Shown: piece after piece, positions 36,260 to 47,100 of the stretch | How the letters are laid out: every line of letters starts with the position of its first letter | How positions within the stretch are numbered: the first letter of the stretch is position 1 | Source: Chalara sp. BL73 | Lineage: Eukaryota > Ascomycota > Leotiomycetes > Helotiales | Length of the DNA stretch: 64,000 nt | Reading direction: 5' to 3' | Assembly: GCA_918026815.1 (NCBI GenBank) | Contig: CAKJVC010000229.1 | Span: 1-64,000 of the forward strand | Position numbers and translations under genes: made by a program | The notes under the pieces: generated by a model | Seen by the model: only the letters and a program-made list of their open reading frames with translations | What the model was told of the DNA's origin: nothing | Database searches by the model: none

Positions 36260-36434
36260 TGTCACGGCACGCGCTGTGGATCTACAGATACAGAGGGCAA
36301 CGGTGGTGCAATACGAGAATCTATAGCTAAGGAAGGAAGAGGGGGGCTCGGGGAGAGCAGGCTATATATACACGAGGAGCTCGGGGAGCTCGCCTAATAT
36401 GGATCACGTGTGCTTGGGAGCACGCGACGTGACA
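36260..36434 (-). repeat. Short (175-bp) LTR, likely 5' LTR of the second gypsy element
   Basis: On the minus strand it starts TGTCACGTCGCGTGC and ends GCGTGCCGTGACA, with TG...CA ends inside a longer inverted match. It contains a TATATATA promoter-like box and is G/C-rich, with no sign of the mutation that marks the adjacent interior. It directly follows transposase codons on its outer side, marking the insertion point in the Fot1-like element. Identification as an LTR rests on ends and position, since no second copy is in the window. Confidence 0.6.
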
Positions 36435-36754
36435 TTTAAAGTAAACTGTTTGTTCGACGCGTTTTGTACACGTTTCGCAAAAAGTATTTCGGCTATTTAA
36501 TAAACTAAAACTTGTGTCGAAAGCATTTTACGCGTATCTATATTTAATATTTATTGTAAAAGCGCAGTTTTTTTAATTTCGGTCAATTTGCGGTTTTTAT
36601 AGCCCGAAATACTTCGAAGTAAAGTGTTATAGTATTTTCGAGTTAAAGTTATATACGGAACGTCGTACGATTCTGCGGCGGCCCGTAAGCTTTGAAAACG
36701 GCCTTGTTAATAAGCGTGAAAAGCAAGAGCTATTCTACTTTTTTTGCTAGCCAT
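36435..36754 (-). pseudogene. Fot1/pogo transposase, N-terminal fragment
   Basis: ATG at 36754 lies 23 bp inside the right inverted repeat. The frame reads MASKKSRIALAFHAY, stop, QGRFQSLRAAAESYDVPY: the psq/pogo-type helix-turn-helix that binds the element's ends in CENP-B-like transposases. It continues with the start of the second DNA-binding domain (EILFAKRVQNASN). Stops are TAA or TAG at former glutamine or tryptophan codons, as expected from C-to-T and G-to-A changes. The fragment is cut by the 175-bp LTR. Confidence 0.82.
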
Positions 36755-36776
36755 TTCGAGTGTTGGTTGTTGTATT

Positions 36777-36862
36777 ATTGTGATTCGAAGGGCAAAAAAT
36801 CGTGGTGGTTGCAGGGGTACTGTTTCACTCGCGTATCTGTTCCACTTACCTATCAGGTACGT
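36777..36862 (-). repeat. Right terminal inverted repeat of Fot1-like element
   Basis: 86 bp, the exact reverse complement of 25127-25212, followed by the TA target dinucleotide at 36863-36864. Confidence 0.9.
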
Positions 36863-36864
36863 TA

Positions 36865-39800
36865 TGTTATCACGTGAGACTCTCATGAAGATTGATGGGT
36901 ATTGTCGAGTCGCACAGAAAGAAATATAAGTGCAGTACTTGATATGACTAGTTTGCTTCTTTGGGAATCATGGCTTGGAAAGAATCTCAGACTTTTAAAC
37001 AAATGCTACAATATGAGCTCAGCGCTGAGATTGATCGTTTGGGACTACCTAGACACAACACACACAACATACGAGCTTGAGCTTCTGTTCACTATCTTGG
37101 AAATAGCGCCGATGCTTCGTCTCCAACGAGCATTGTATTATATCTGCCATCACAAAGAAAGATTGGAGAAACAAACTTGAGAAGCGCTGTCGCGGATCGA
37201 AAAAATTGCAAGCTCACAAAGTCGCATTGGAATCATGATTCATATTTTAGTTAAAATAAAACCATGACATGATACATCTTGCTAGCAGGCTACAGAGACT
37301 TCCTAGGCAGTTGTAAGACCCGCTAGTGCTTGAACTGAGCTATGAAATTTAGCAGGTATGGTCTCCTCCCAAGTGGATGGCACTTCGTGTCTGAATTAGC
37401 ATTTGAAACATGCTCCTAGCTTTATACTTCCCATTTCCAGGGATTTGAGCGCCAGATATTTACTATTTAGAACAGAGTCATCTACGGGGAACACATCCTT
37501 GGAGCCTATTGGCGTAATTTTTGAGGCATCTCTCATAGCATCGGAAGCAAGACAGGTAAGAAGTTCCAGATATATCACAAAGAGCACCGACGTTCTTGGA
37601 GTCTGAAGCAGCTGCAGAGTGCGGTGAGGGGAAACTTTCTGGCTAAGTGAAGGGTTTGCAGAGACATATGTGGATTCTCGTAATATTTGACGCATACTCG
37701 TCAGCGCTAATCGAGTGCCATAGCGCTAAAAGAGATGTTATGAGCCAGACCACATCTGCTCTGGCGATGGACTAGCTTGTGCATATCATGATAGCTGAGA
37801 GTTATGTCCAGGCTTCCAAGAACTTTCTTCCCTAGTAAACAAAAGGTAGAAGAACTGAGTACTAAGCAGTAGGCGGAGGAATATCTTGATCTAGGTTGTG
37901 CACTGTGGAACTCGTCGACGCTGTGACTATTGTTGAGCTACGGCAAGTGGCTGACAAGGCTTGAGGCAGAAATTTGTAAAACTTTGCTCACTGAGAATGA
38001 TCATCAGACGTGGAAGAAGGGAAAGTCGTCCAAAGTTTGGTCGCTAGGATCAAGGGCTGGCACGGCATGCAACAAGATACGAACACAAGGCAAGTTTAAC
38101 CCACGCGGATAAAGTGGTGTAGCACATCGAAGATCACAGCAAACAGAGAAGCTGCTGAGCTGTTACTAAGAATTATCAAGGGGACAGTCCTTCTCAAACA
38201 GATGCAATGCATCGTGAATGGAGTCCTATCAGGGTGGGTAAACAGGTACTTTGTAGAGGATATGTGAAACGTGTGTAGACCAGCATACCTGAGTCAGCTA
38301 TGATCGTTTTGGGGGATTTTTGCGGCCATGTAGAGAAACGCGTGAGGAAGACTTCTCGAAGCCCAGGGTTTGGTTGGGGTTTGATGGAGGTCGCCGGGCT
38401 TGGCAGGGATTCCGCGATCAACACAAGGAAGTTTCAGCAGCCCTGTGATTTCAGCAAAACGGGGAGCTTCTAACCCCATGCAAGTATTTAGGGCAGTGCT
38501 TGAAGATCACACCTCGTGTTCTCTCTCTCCGGGATTTTGCATTGTGCTGCTACCAGCAGGCTGATACTAAGTGAGGAGCTCTATTACGTACTACAGCTGT
38601 TGAGTATGGGCTGTTCTGTACGGTAGTACTGTTCAATGTTTAGGCTTTCAGGGGGGAGTGCCTGACAGTATATGCTGTCAGGGATACAGTACGATACCAT
38701 ACTTGGGTACTGTACAGCAGTAGGAATTTCCCCATCTTGTTACGGGACGATGCCGTCCAAGCTGGTTGGCTGATTGATTATTGCTTTTTTACAAAATATA
38801 TGTCCTATATTTTCTTTGTTAGTGACGTGCTGAAGCCTTCTTCTTGCCAACCCCGCAAGCCATATTGCATTTCAACTTTACATGAAGGGCCAACCAGTCT
38901 GGACGACAGCTGTATGCATTAATAGATTAATAGTGGCAGTGGCCAAAGGCTAGACTCACTGGAGTCGCCGGTCTCTTGGCTGGTGGGGGAAGGGGGCAAC
39001 ATTCGATTCTGGGTGTCTTGAAAAATTAAGCTTCTACGCTAATCTGGAGGCTTAGTGACAGCACTGACAGCGCTATACTGAGCGTAGACTATGCACTGTA
39101 GTGTGCTGGTGCAGGTTATGCCAAGCAGGAGGCATAGCCAATTAAGCCGATAGCATTGACACCGGTTCATGAAAGCAATGGGATCTAAAGAGAGATACGG
39201 GCAACGGGATGGCGAGGCGGCAGAGCAGGGGCCGGAGACGGCGCCCTACTGCCCCTCCCCCCCCCCTAAAGCGACGGTCCTTATTGTACAGAAACTGAAG
39301 CCCATCCAGACCCATCCAGAACCATCATCCTGAATGTAGACAACCCCCGACCCGCAACTGCGAGGAACACCCATCCCCAGTCCGGCTATTGCGCTGGTCA
39401 CTGCGCTATGCGGTACGAGATCGGCTCCAATTAATTATTCTTTTGCCCTAAATTGCGCATCTTATGCCACGGCACTCACTCCATGTTTTGCAAACGTATT
39501 TAATAAGGTTGGGTTGCACCCTCCTCCGTTTCGGTACTGCTATCTCCCGCCGATTGCAATTTTTTGGCGTCTTGTCCCGCATCCGGCTGTATGGTTAAGT
39601 TGTTAAGGTTCAGCTGCCACCACAACACCACATTCTTTAGCTTGAACGCCCGCTCGATAGCTCATTCTTTCTTTTCGTCGAACCCACGTGTTTGTTATCT
39701 TATACGCCATTGTTCACCATACTATAATAGGGAACATCGCTCTGAGGATATCTAACATCGTCTGAACTCCAACCCTCCAAACAAGTCAAAACAAGGCACA

Positions 39801-39933
39801 GACTGCGAACAGAGCACAACAATAATCTGGTGCGACATCCCTTTGAGACGCTCCCTTGGGGTCACCACATATCTCCCCAACAACTCTTCTTCTTCTTCTC
39901 CTCAAGAATCACATCAAAAGTAATTGACCAAAC
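36865..39933. other. 3-kb gene-poor stretch right of the transposon block
   Basis: Base composition is normal again. Apart from one possible exon (37396-37725 minus) no coding region is supported. Small G- and C-runs occur near 39240-39266, and inverted CTGACAG...CTGTCAG strings near 38663-38680. The last few hundred bases, with pyrimidine-rich TTCTTCTTCTTCTCC at 39887-39901, are the promoter and leader of the gene at 39934. Confidence 0.45.
37396..37725 (-). CDS. Possible terminal exon of an unrecognised gene
   Basis: A frame open from a good acceptor (TCTCTTTTAG, ending at 37726) to a stop at 37396, about 109 codons, with blocks such as SPHRTLQLLQTPRTSVLF and MRDASKITPIGSKDVFP that do not look like shadow reading. 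No upstream exons could be identified with confidence. It may be a gene fragment stranded beside the transposons. Family not recognised. Confidence 0.25.
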   Translation of the reverse strand, partial: RYGTRLALTSMRQILRESTYVSANPSLSQKVSPHRTLQLLQTPRTSVLFVIYLELLTCLASDAMRDASKITPIGSKDVFPVDDSVLNSKYLALKSLEMGSIKLGACFKC

Positions 39934-40829
39934 ATGAAATCCGTCACGGCCATCACCATCTTCAGCCTCGGCCTTGTCGCCGCCATTCCTCTCCCATTAT
40001 CCTGCGATCGAGCCGTCGCCTGTCTCCTCACCAACCCAAGATTGGCACAAGTTCACTTCGCAGACCCTCATTTCCCAAAGCATCAGCTCGCCTCTTCTTC
40101 TTCTGATGAAACTGCTGAAGATGCCTTCAGCGATATTCTTGACGACGATACGCCGAATATGCCATATACGCCGTCATCCATTACCCCTCCATCCAAGGCT
40201 TTGGCAGACGAGCGGCCACTCACCTCAGCCTACCTCATGTCGCTCAGCAAATCGACTTGGAAGGATACGGAGGATGCCACAGACTCCGATGATGCCGCCC
40301 CCGCGAAGCCTACCTCCGCATTACCAGATTTGAGGAAGGAGGACGATATGAAGTACTGGGAGGCTTTCAGTGGAAACGAGATGGTAGACATGGGCAATTC
40401 GCCAGGAAATGGCCAGGACTCGAGCTCAGTTTTGAACAAATGTGCGGAGGCTTTGGAACTGCTCACCGATCGCGCTACTTTCGGACAATCTACATTTGTG
40501 ATTCGGGAACATGACGATAGGATGGTTGTGGGTATCGTCTTTGTCTTCTTGGCTGCTGTGGTATTGCTGGAGATGTTTCACTCCGTCGGAGATTTGTAAG
40601 CCTCTGCCTATCATTCTGAAAACGAAAAGCTAATAAAATCAGGGCCCGATATTTCAGCAACAGCGAAGGCACAATCCAATTAAACGAGTCACAGTTTAAG
40701 CGGCCTACAATCACAGTACGAAATGAGCCACCTGCATACGGGAAGGTGGCCAGCAGCAATCCCAAACGGGATCCAGATTCCGAGTTCGGAGACAAACACT
40801 ATTATAACGAGTCACCAAAACGGTGCTAA
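39934..40829 (+). CDS. Predicted type I membrane protein, function unknown
   Basis: Two exons, 39934-40595 and 40643-40829 (47-bp intron); 282 residues. MKSVTAITIFSLGLVAAIPLP is a clear signal peptide with a cleavage site after AIP or LPL. A 150-residue low-complexity lumenal part rich in Ser, Asp, Thr and Pro follows. One membrane helix near residue 195 (VVGIVFVFLAAVVLLEMF) comes before a basic, polar cytoplasmic tail encoded mostly by exon 2. No catalytic domain is recognised. The topology suggests a cell-surface or secretory-pathway protein; function is not inferred. Confidence 0.8.
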
Positions 40830-41416
40830 CACGTATGAGGCGTAAAAATGAACTTGGGTTGGCATGGGATTTAGGAGTTTCGGCGGGTTGCATTACGGCT
40901 TAGGCTCTGACGGATCTTCATGAGCGGAATAGGTAAACATTGCATGGTATTTATTGGAGTATAATACCCTAAAGTAAGAATTAATGATCTAAACTTAATT
41001 TCCACAACTTTCTCCAAATTTGAATCTTAGTGATGCAGGACCTAAGTCCAGATTACCGTCCACATAACTAAAGCACGTATGTTCTCAGCCTGAAAGACAT
41101 ACACTATTGTGTATATCTATTTAATCTTCCTTCCTCTATATACATCACTGACCTACGATTCGGAATCTGCATGGATACTAACATCGTCTCGTCCTACCTT
41201 CTATTGTAGGGTATACACTCAACGGATTAACACGCAAACACAAGCTGTATCAAGCCAGAGGGGGCCATTGAGACTGCTTGCTTGTCTCGCAGTATCCAAG
41301 CTTGCCTTATTTTTCCTATAAAAAATACTCATTATCGAACATGATCATTCATCTGATGGCATCACTCGCTCTCATATATTCACGAGATATACCTCAACCC
41401 AACAGCCATTCACATC
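40830..41416. other. Intergenic region between convergent genes
   Basis: About 590 bp holding the 3' flanks of a plus-strand and a minus-strand gene. A/T-rich; no gene supported. Confidence 0.4.
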
Positions 41417-42796
41417 TCATCTCCCTTTCCTCTTCTTCTCCTCCCTCTTCGCAGCCTCAACCAGCCTTCCCTCCCTCCACCACCAAACGGCTGCCACAAC
41501 CGCAAACGGCCCAACAACCACGCTTGCCACGCCAATAACCAGCAGATCCGTCACGACGGCCCCGGCGCTCAAGTCCCCGAGTCGCCATCTCGTATCATAG
41601 ATCACGGCATAAGCCCAGACCAAAGATCCGGCCGCGATGCCTATCGCGTCCCACTGGAAGATCCAGTGCAGGCCGAGCGAGCGGGTCTGATCCCAGGTCG
41701 CGCCGTTGGGGAGGAAGACGTAGCTGAAGCCGAGACGGGGCGAAGAGGACGCGAGGATCGCGTAGACGGCGTAGAGGTGGACGGAGGCGGCCACGAGGAA
41801 GGCCGCCAGGTAGCTTGCGTTTAGATACCGCACGTCCTCTGGCTCTCCGGCCGGTTTTCCTGCTCGCGAGGCTGGCTGTGGAGGCGGAGATGCGGTGAAG
41901 AAGAAGGAGAAGATGGCGGTAACGGGCGAGACGAGCAGCGGCGCGACCTGCCAGAAGGCGATGATGTTCTGCGTGGTCTCGATGTTCTGGAAGGGAACGT
42001 ACATCAGGATGCTGGGGAGGACGTACGTGAATATCGTTGCTGGAAGCAGGGCTTTCGCGTAGGGGAGGGAGATTGCGCGGCCTTCTTTGTGATAGGAATC
42101 CTCCCGTAAAGAGATAACATGAGCTAGGAAAAAGAGCGGGCAGATGACCGCTCCTCCGATGGTCTGATAAAGAAACGCCCACGGTACTGTGCTATTATCA
42201 CACATTAGATTTTCCCTCATATGACCGCATAGTTCGAGATGAGGCTTACAAACCGATCAACCGCGCCGCATTTCCTTTCCTGTAAGCCTCGACGTTCGTC
42301 ACCACAATTATGGCGGTGAATGCGCCGAGGAAATAGATCTGCTGCAAACGAATGCCTTCGTCCAGATTTAGAGGACCGGCTGCAAATGCGGAGACCAGGA
42401 GGGTAAAAAAGAAATCGAGACCGGCGATGCCGGTGTAGGTGGTTTTCTTGGACGAAATTAGCACTTATGTCCTTTTTTCGTCTATATACATGTAGGAGCT
42501 GGGAGCTCGGGATCATTCCTTGAGAGCTAAAACCACAGCACAAAGGGAAAAGTATCGACCCCCGGCTCCTGTGCAAGAAAAACGAGATTTTCAGAACGGG
42601 ATTAGCGTACCAGCGGTGTTCCGTCTTCGAGTTTTGCTATGTTAACGTGGTGGTCGAAATCGAGGGGGACCCCGTTGGCTGCGACTGAGATGCGCATTTT
42701 ATAGAGGGAAAATACAGAGATCAGGAGAAGGGGAACGGCGAAGAGGCCGGTGGAGGGACGGGCCGACATCTCGTTGGCGGGTGGTGATTTGGCCAT
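41417..42796 (-). CDS. Polytopic integral membrane protein, uncharacterised
   Basis: Three exons: 42796-42611, 42446-42250, 42191-41417; 385 residues in phase. There are about eight hydrophobic segments, for example FAVPLLLISVFSLY, FFFTLLVSAFAAGPL, WAFLYQTIGGAVICPLFFLA and LVIGVASVVVGPFAVVAAVWWW. The tail is strongly basic (KREEKKRKGR). The style resembles uncharacterised fungal membrane proteins, some of which occur near terpenoid genes, but none of the other cluster genes is present here. Intron 1 is long (164 bp) and its donor GTACGC is unremarkable, so the first junction is slightly uncertain. Confidence 0.75.
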
Positions 42797-43753
42797 GATG
42801 CTGAAATTGTTGCAGCCCACTTGGATGGTTTATGTTCTTTTCGTCCAGAAGCAAAATGCAAATCAGGCGACTTTCCAACGTTATATATACTTTTCCAATA
42901 GACAGTCCAGATACCCGTGATGGAGTGGAGACGTTTAGCTTATGATAGACGTGTTAGGAGTAGTGCTCACGGCTTTGATCTCGCTACCCCTTTTTGATGT
43001 CATGAGTGAGACCGGGTGTCGAGTATTAAGTTCGCCGGAAAAGATCACTTGGTGATCTGTGCACCAGCACTCCAGCCAATGAGGTTCAAGCCGTCGTGAT
43101 GTATACAATATGAGGTACATGTCTTGGCAAATAAATTGAACGACTCTATACCCTTGATTCTTAATAGAGTGGCACAGCTACGCGCTTGAAAGGTGCTAGA
43201 AGTGTTGGGCAATAGCATCACTTATTTGGAGCTTTAGTTTTCCTGGAGGTCGTCATAGAAAATAGCAAGTGAAGAAACTACTGGAATGAGTTCATCCCAG
43301 CGTCTTGCGTCTTACGCCAGCGCGCTGAACAAGCTCAATGTCCTATTAAGTTCTGGCTCTGTGAAAACAAAACTCGGAGCTGCAATCGTTGAGGATAGAG
43401 TTTTACACAGAACTCGAGCATATCAAAACGAAAGTAGGATGAAGTCGACAGTAGCGAAGAAATAAGCAATGAAGAGAGAGTTTGGAGATACCGAAAACTA
43501 AGTTAAGACTAAACGATTCAACTTCAACAAGGCCTAATACCTTTCCAATGGCTGACCCGGCGAGAATATGCAGAGCGGAGTCTGGGGACCTGGGCTCAGG
43601 TTAGTACCACCATCAATCATATTAGAAAGCTGAAAAGTTCATGGTCTGTTTTTGGGCGCTAGGAAAATAGAAGATGTGGATCTGCTGAAGCACTTGATTC
43701 TCCTTCATCTTGATTCACAGCAGAGAAAATGCAAGGACGCGTTCTAAAGAATT
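42797..43753. other. Intergenic stretch, no supported gene
   Basis: About 960 bp between the membrane-protein promoter and the 3' end of Gpi2. Short frames only; no family signal. Confidence 0.4.
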
Positions 43754-45287
43754 CTATTCGAAATAATCGTAACGCCGAATAATCGGTCTCGCTGGGTCCC
43801 ATGGGCCGTGTATCTCGTTCTTATATTTCTGCAGCCCGATCAACCACCAACTGCATCCTCCCATCGCAAGTCCAGTCACAAGGACACCGATCACTAAGCC
43901 CAGAATACCGCTTTTATAGGGAAAATTCCATATCCCTTCTCCATCTCCACCTCGGCCTAGAACTAGTCCCACTCCGCCCCCAGCGCCAAGCACAAGGAGA
44001 GTAGTCAAAGCAACATGACCACGCCAAGACCGTTTACGTGCATATCTCCGGAAAACTGGGAATAGGCCAAAGACTTCAATAGAGAAAAGCGTCAAGGAGA
44101 ACACTTGATTTGTGCTAGGCAGACGGCTAGCAAGCACCGTTGAAGCCATCAAAGCCGCATTCGTACTCAAACTTGCGGGCATATTCTTATTATCCACCGG
44201 CGTTCCATAGTCAAAGAAGAATATGTTGATAGCAAATAGTATGAATGACATGGCCCAAATACTATCCTCGGATGTAGACTCCGTGAGCGATTTCAGAATT
44301 GGCGAGAGCCCTAGGAGGGTAAAATAGATAAGTAGGGCTGATTTTGCCGTAGAAAGCCGAAGAGCCGTTCGATGGCTCATCTGATTCGAATTATGTGGAG
44401 GCGGGAAATTGGGATTCAGTCGCGGAGACGCGGTTTGGGTGGACATTTGAGAATATATAGATGACGCAGATGCTGAGTGGGAGTGTCGTGACAAAAGGCC
44501 GCTCATCTTAGAGCCTGTTATTGCCGTGCTTGAACGTCCATGTCCAACCGCATGCGTTACTGTCATGCCCAAATTTGATGTTGAGCTAGCAGCAGATGCT
44601 TGGAAGTGCGAGGGCACTAATGGAGGGGAAGGAGGTTTCTCAGATTCTTCTTGTCCAACCCACCAGTCCCACAAAAGCCATCCTAGAAACGTTGCGATGC
44701 TACCCCCGCCAACGACTGCACTCGGTGATATCGATGTTTGAACAATTCCCACGAAGCATACGACGAATATAATTACCGAACAGACATGTTGCACGATAAC
44801 GGTAGAATCAGCTACCAGAGGCCAGAAATCGTATGGCTGGAGGCGTGGATTTCTCTGTAGGTGCTCGAGGAAGGTGTCTTGGTCGGTATAATTATCTGGG
44901 TCTAGAAATATATCAGAAGAGGCCCATACATTAGGGCACATCGGACTTGCATGACTGCTTTACCCACAACAGCTTCTTCCAAACGCGACGCCTGTTCCTG
45001 TTTCCGCTTCTACTATGATCTCTGTCCTTCTGCGCCCTCCGACTTGTGCTCGGTAATCTGGCACCACTATCTGTGCCACTAGTCATCCGAAGATCTTTCT
45101 GCAATCTATTGACGGCAGCAGACTGCTTTCGAGGTGGGGAGCCATAGATTGCATCTTCTGGTGCGAGAAGGCTACGATCTGTAGCAGGGGGTCGCAGGAC
45201 TGGTGAAGGAAGAGTCGCGGCTCGAACCAAGGGTGGGAACTTTTCATTCACTACCATTGATGACTGAGAGGCCGCATTTAGGGCCAT
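43754..45287 (-). CDS. GPI2: Phosphatidylinositol N-acetylglucosaminyltransferase subunit Gpi2/PIG-C
   Basis: Two exons, 45287-44951 and 44901-43754, 494 residues. The segment WKKLLWVKQSYPDNYTD, then FLEHLQRNPRLQPYDFWPLV, is the diagnostic block of PIG-C/Gpi2, followed by many membrane helices. Gpi2 belongs to the ER complex that transfers GlcNAc to phosphatidylinositol, the first step of GPI-anchor synthesis. The N-terminal 95 residues are a low-complexity basic extension usual for fungal orthologues. The intron (44950-44902) begins GCAAGT: only a GC donor restores the conserved tyrosine codon (T plus AC) across the junction; GT alternatives give stops or lose the block. Confidence 0.93.
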
Positions 45288-46140
45288 GTTCTTGCGCTGG
45301 CAGGCGCTGGCCGCGATTGATGTGGTTGGTCTTCAATTCATACAAGTCTCATGCCTCAAATTGTGTGTTCAGAAGTGTCAGCCTTGTCTGAGACGGGACC
45401 CGTATTTTTGCCATGATGGGCTATTTCGGCGTCCGTATTCAGGTACGGAAGTATTGATTGGTAGACTTCTTCCTATCGTACTCCTTTAAAAAAGAGTTGT
45501 ATCGTCGTTGATGTTAATTATACTGGATAGATATCTTGCCCAGTGGTTGCGACAGTCTTGTCAGGAGGCGCTGTCTCGTTTCCACTCGTGTCTTAATCAC
45601 CTTCTCATTAGTGGCGTCTCAATCGCAGCTCCCAAGAACAGGAGCCTTTTCTATCCTTTACTTCATTTTGTAAACCTAAAACATTCGTTCTCAAGGATCA
45701 AAAAGGCTAGAAACAGCTTAGGCCGATTAATGTTCTATTATTCTTCATATTCGCTCGGCCAGCGTTGACAAAAGTGTTGTATTTACGTTTATTGTCAGTC
45801 CTCAAATCAAATCCATGGATTTTGCTCACTGGTGCTAAAAGTATACTAGACACAACTTTGCCATGATGAGCCACTGCCCAAGAATATGACCCTTCCGTGC
45901 TTCCTACTTTGTGGCCTATTGTGATCATTATTCCGTCCGTTTGAATACGTACTTGCTATTATGACCATCATGCAGTTCAAGCCGTTCTTACCCTATGCTA
46001 GCTGAGCTTCTAGCTACGGGTCACGTAAGGCTTTCCGGGAAACAATTAGTATCACATAAAGATACTGAGCTGAATCGAGTGATACGATCGGAAAATGACT
46101 CAGCTACGGCTCAAGCCCGGTTAATCTACAGGAACATGGT
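45288..46140. other. Intergenic region upstream of GPI2
   Basis: About 850 bp including the GPI2 promoter. Small frames (45508-45768, 45995-46255 plus) have no recognised product. Confidence 0.4.
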
Positions 46141-46149
46141 TCATTCTCC

Positions 46150-46765
46150 CAACAGCACATCGGTCCCCTGCGCTTCCCATATGAGATTCTATCAGATGGG
46201 GTTATGGCTCCACCGACGGCAAATGGCTACCGTCTCTATCTCCTTGAACTTTTAGCTAGAAATAACATGGTATATTGGATCCCAGCACTCAGGTAATATG
46301 TCCAACAACAACTACGAAGGATATCTGGGTTGATTCATCAGCACGATAGAAGAATATGTCAGAAAGAACGGGAGCCTGTCCCAGGATACAAGCCTCGTCC
46401 TCATACTAGCCAGTACGAACGACATCGATCTGAATCGTAACGCCAGCCCAGTTCCTGAGCGTTTGGGATGGCTCATAGACCTGGCCACAACTGCCTGTCC
46501 TTCTGCCGCTGTTGTCTCTGGGATAACGCCAATCTTGGGTGGTAGAAAGCCGCAAGTTGGTGCGTATAATTCTGCTATTACAGGCATTGTTGAAATGCGT
46601 AATCGCTCATCTGGCGGGGACAGTCATGCTCGGGCAATAAATATGACCACGTATATCAAAGGGAATGAAGTGCAGGATGGATTACATCCAACAGATCATG
46701 GTTGTTAATTGATAGCTACCGCATGGCTTGATGGTATTAAGTACGCTGCCGACAGAGGATAGTCA
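46150..46765 (+). pseudogene. SGNH/GDSL-type hydrolase pseudogene
   Basis: Pieces of an SGNH esterase/lipase lie in order but in different frames. Block I (GAT TCT ATC, reading DSI then WGYGSTDG) is near 46185. NGYRLYLLELLARNN continues in another frame from about 46223. SQHSGNMSNNNYEGYLG is in a third from about 46280 and runs into TGA at 46331-46333. Block III ASTNDI lies near 46410, and block V DGLHPTDHG near 46676, followed by TAA at 46706-46708 and WLDGIKYAADRG. At least two frameshifts and two stops break it. Intact members are secreted hydrolases acting on esters or polysaccharide side groups. Confidence 0.75.
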
Positions 46766-47100
46766 AACGTGAACATCATAGATGGTACGCCCACTGGGTC
46801 ATCATCAACTGCCTCTAACACGGGCAACGCAAATCCACAGAATAGTGAACCCAAAACTAATGTAATCCCCAATTTTGCATTACCATTAGCAGTATTCCGA
46901 TTGTTCGTAGCAACCTTCATCTGATTTAATCATTACCCTATGGAAGAGTTACACAGTTAGCGATTGTATTATTCACGCCTGTAACGCTTCAGAACAGAAG
47001 AAGAGGCATTAAGATCTCTCTTAGTAAAATTTATATTAAGAATTATGTATTGTCCGCCTCTCTGTAACGCCAAACCACTTTATTTTCGTCATATCTATCA
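46766..47100. other. Intergenic region 3' of the F-box gene
   Basis: About 335 bp. A 71-codon minus frame with a hydrophobic start (46920-46705) overlaps the end of the SGNH pseudogene and is not considered real. Confidence 0.4.

Larger units (their letters stand above)
31983..36434 (-). mobile_element. Second Ty3/gypsy retrotransposon, truncated, minus strand
   Basis: Coding traces run right to left: gag with a zinc knuckle remnant (YYNCEKSSYYTTGC, about 34890-34850), a protease-region frame (34840-34313), a 149-codon open stretch of reverse transcriptase (33277-32828: KAKIYTKLNIRQAFY and YLNNIL), RNase H traces to about 32300, and a linker near 32050 typical of the region before integrase. 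Integrase and the 3' LTR are absent: the element stops where the other element's 3' LTR begins. In the RT the catalytic YLDD reads YLNN (two G-to-A changes). Mutation is milder than in the first element. Confidence 0.8.
25127..36862 (-). mobile_element. Fot1/pogo-type DNA transposon, expanded to 11.7 kb by nested retrotransposons
   Basis: Perfect 86-bp terminal inverted repeats (25127-25212 and 36777-36862, starting ACGTACCTGATAGGTAAGTG) are flanked by TA (25125-25126 and 36863-36864). The transposase gene runs on the minus strand: its first part is at 36754-36435 and its last codons at 25337-25264. The middle of the transposase is missing, replaced by two retroelements. The original element would have been roughly the usual 2 kb of Fot1-like transposons. 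It cannot be autonomous now. The left TA is shared with the 428-bp element, so one inserted at the target site of the other. Confidence 0.88.

Noticed and set aside
25338..36434. A/T-rich 11-kb block as a possible centromere, mitochondrial insert or novel system
   Set aside because: Retrotransposon domains, LTRs and TIRs account for it, and the A/T bias follows from point mutation as shown by the LTR comparison.
38640..38735. Inverted strings around CTGACAG/CTGTCAG as a possible MITE
   Set aside because: Matches are short and imperfect, with no target duplication and no defined ends.
46705..46920. 71-codon minus frame with hydrophobic start, possible secreted peptide
   Set aside because: Its 3' half is antisense to the end of the SGNH pseudogene, and the upstream part shows no conserved feature.
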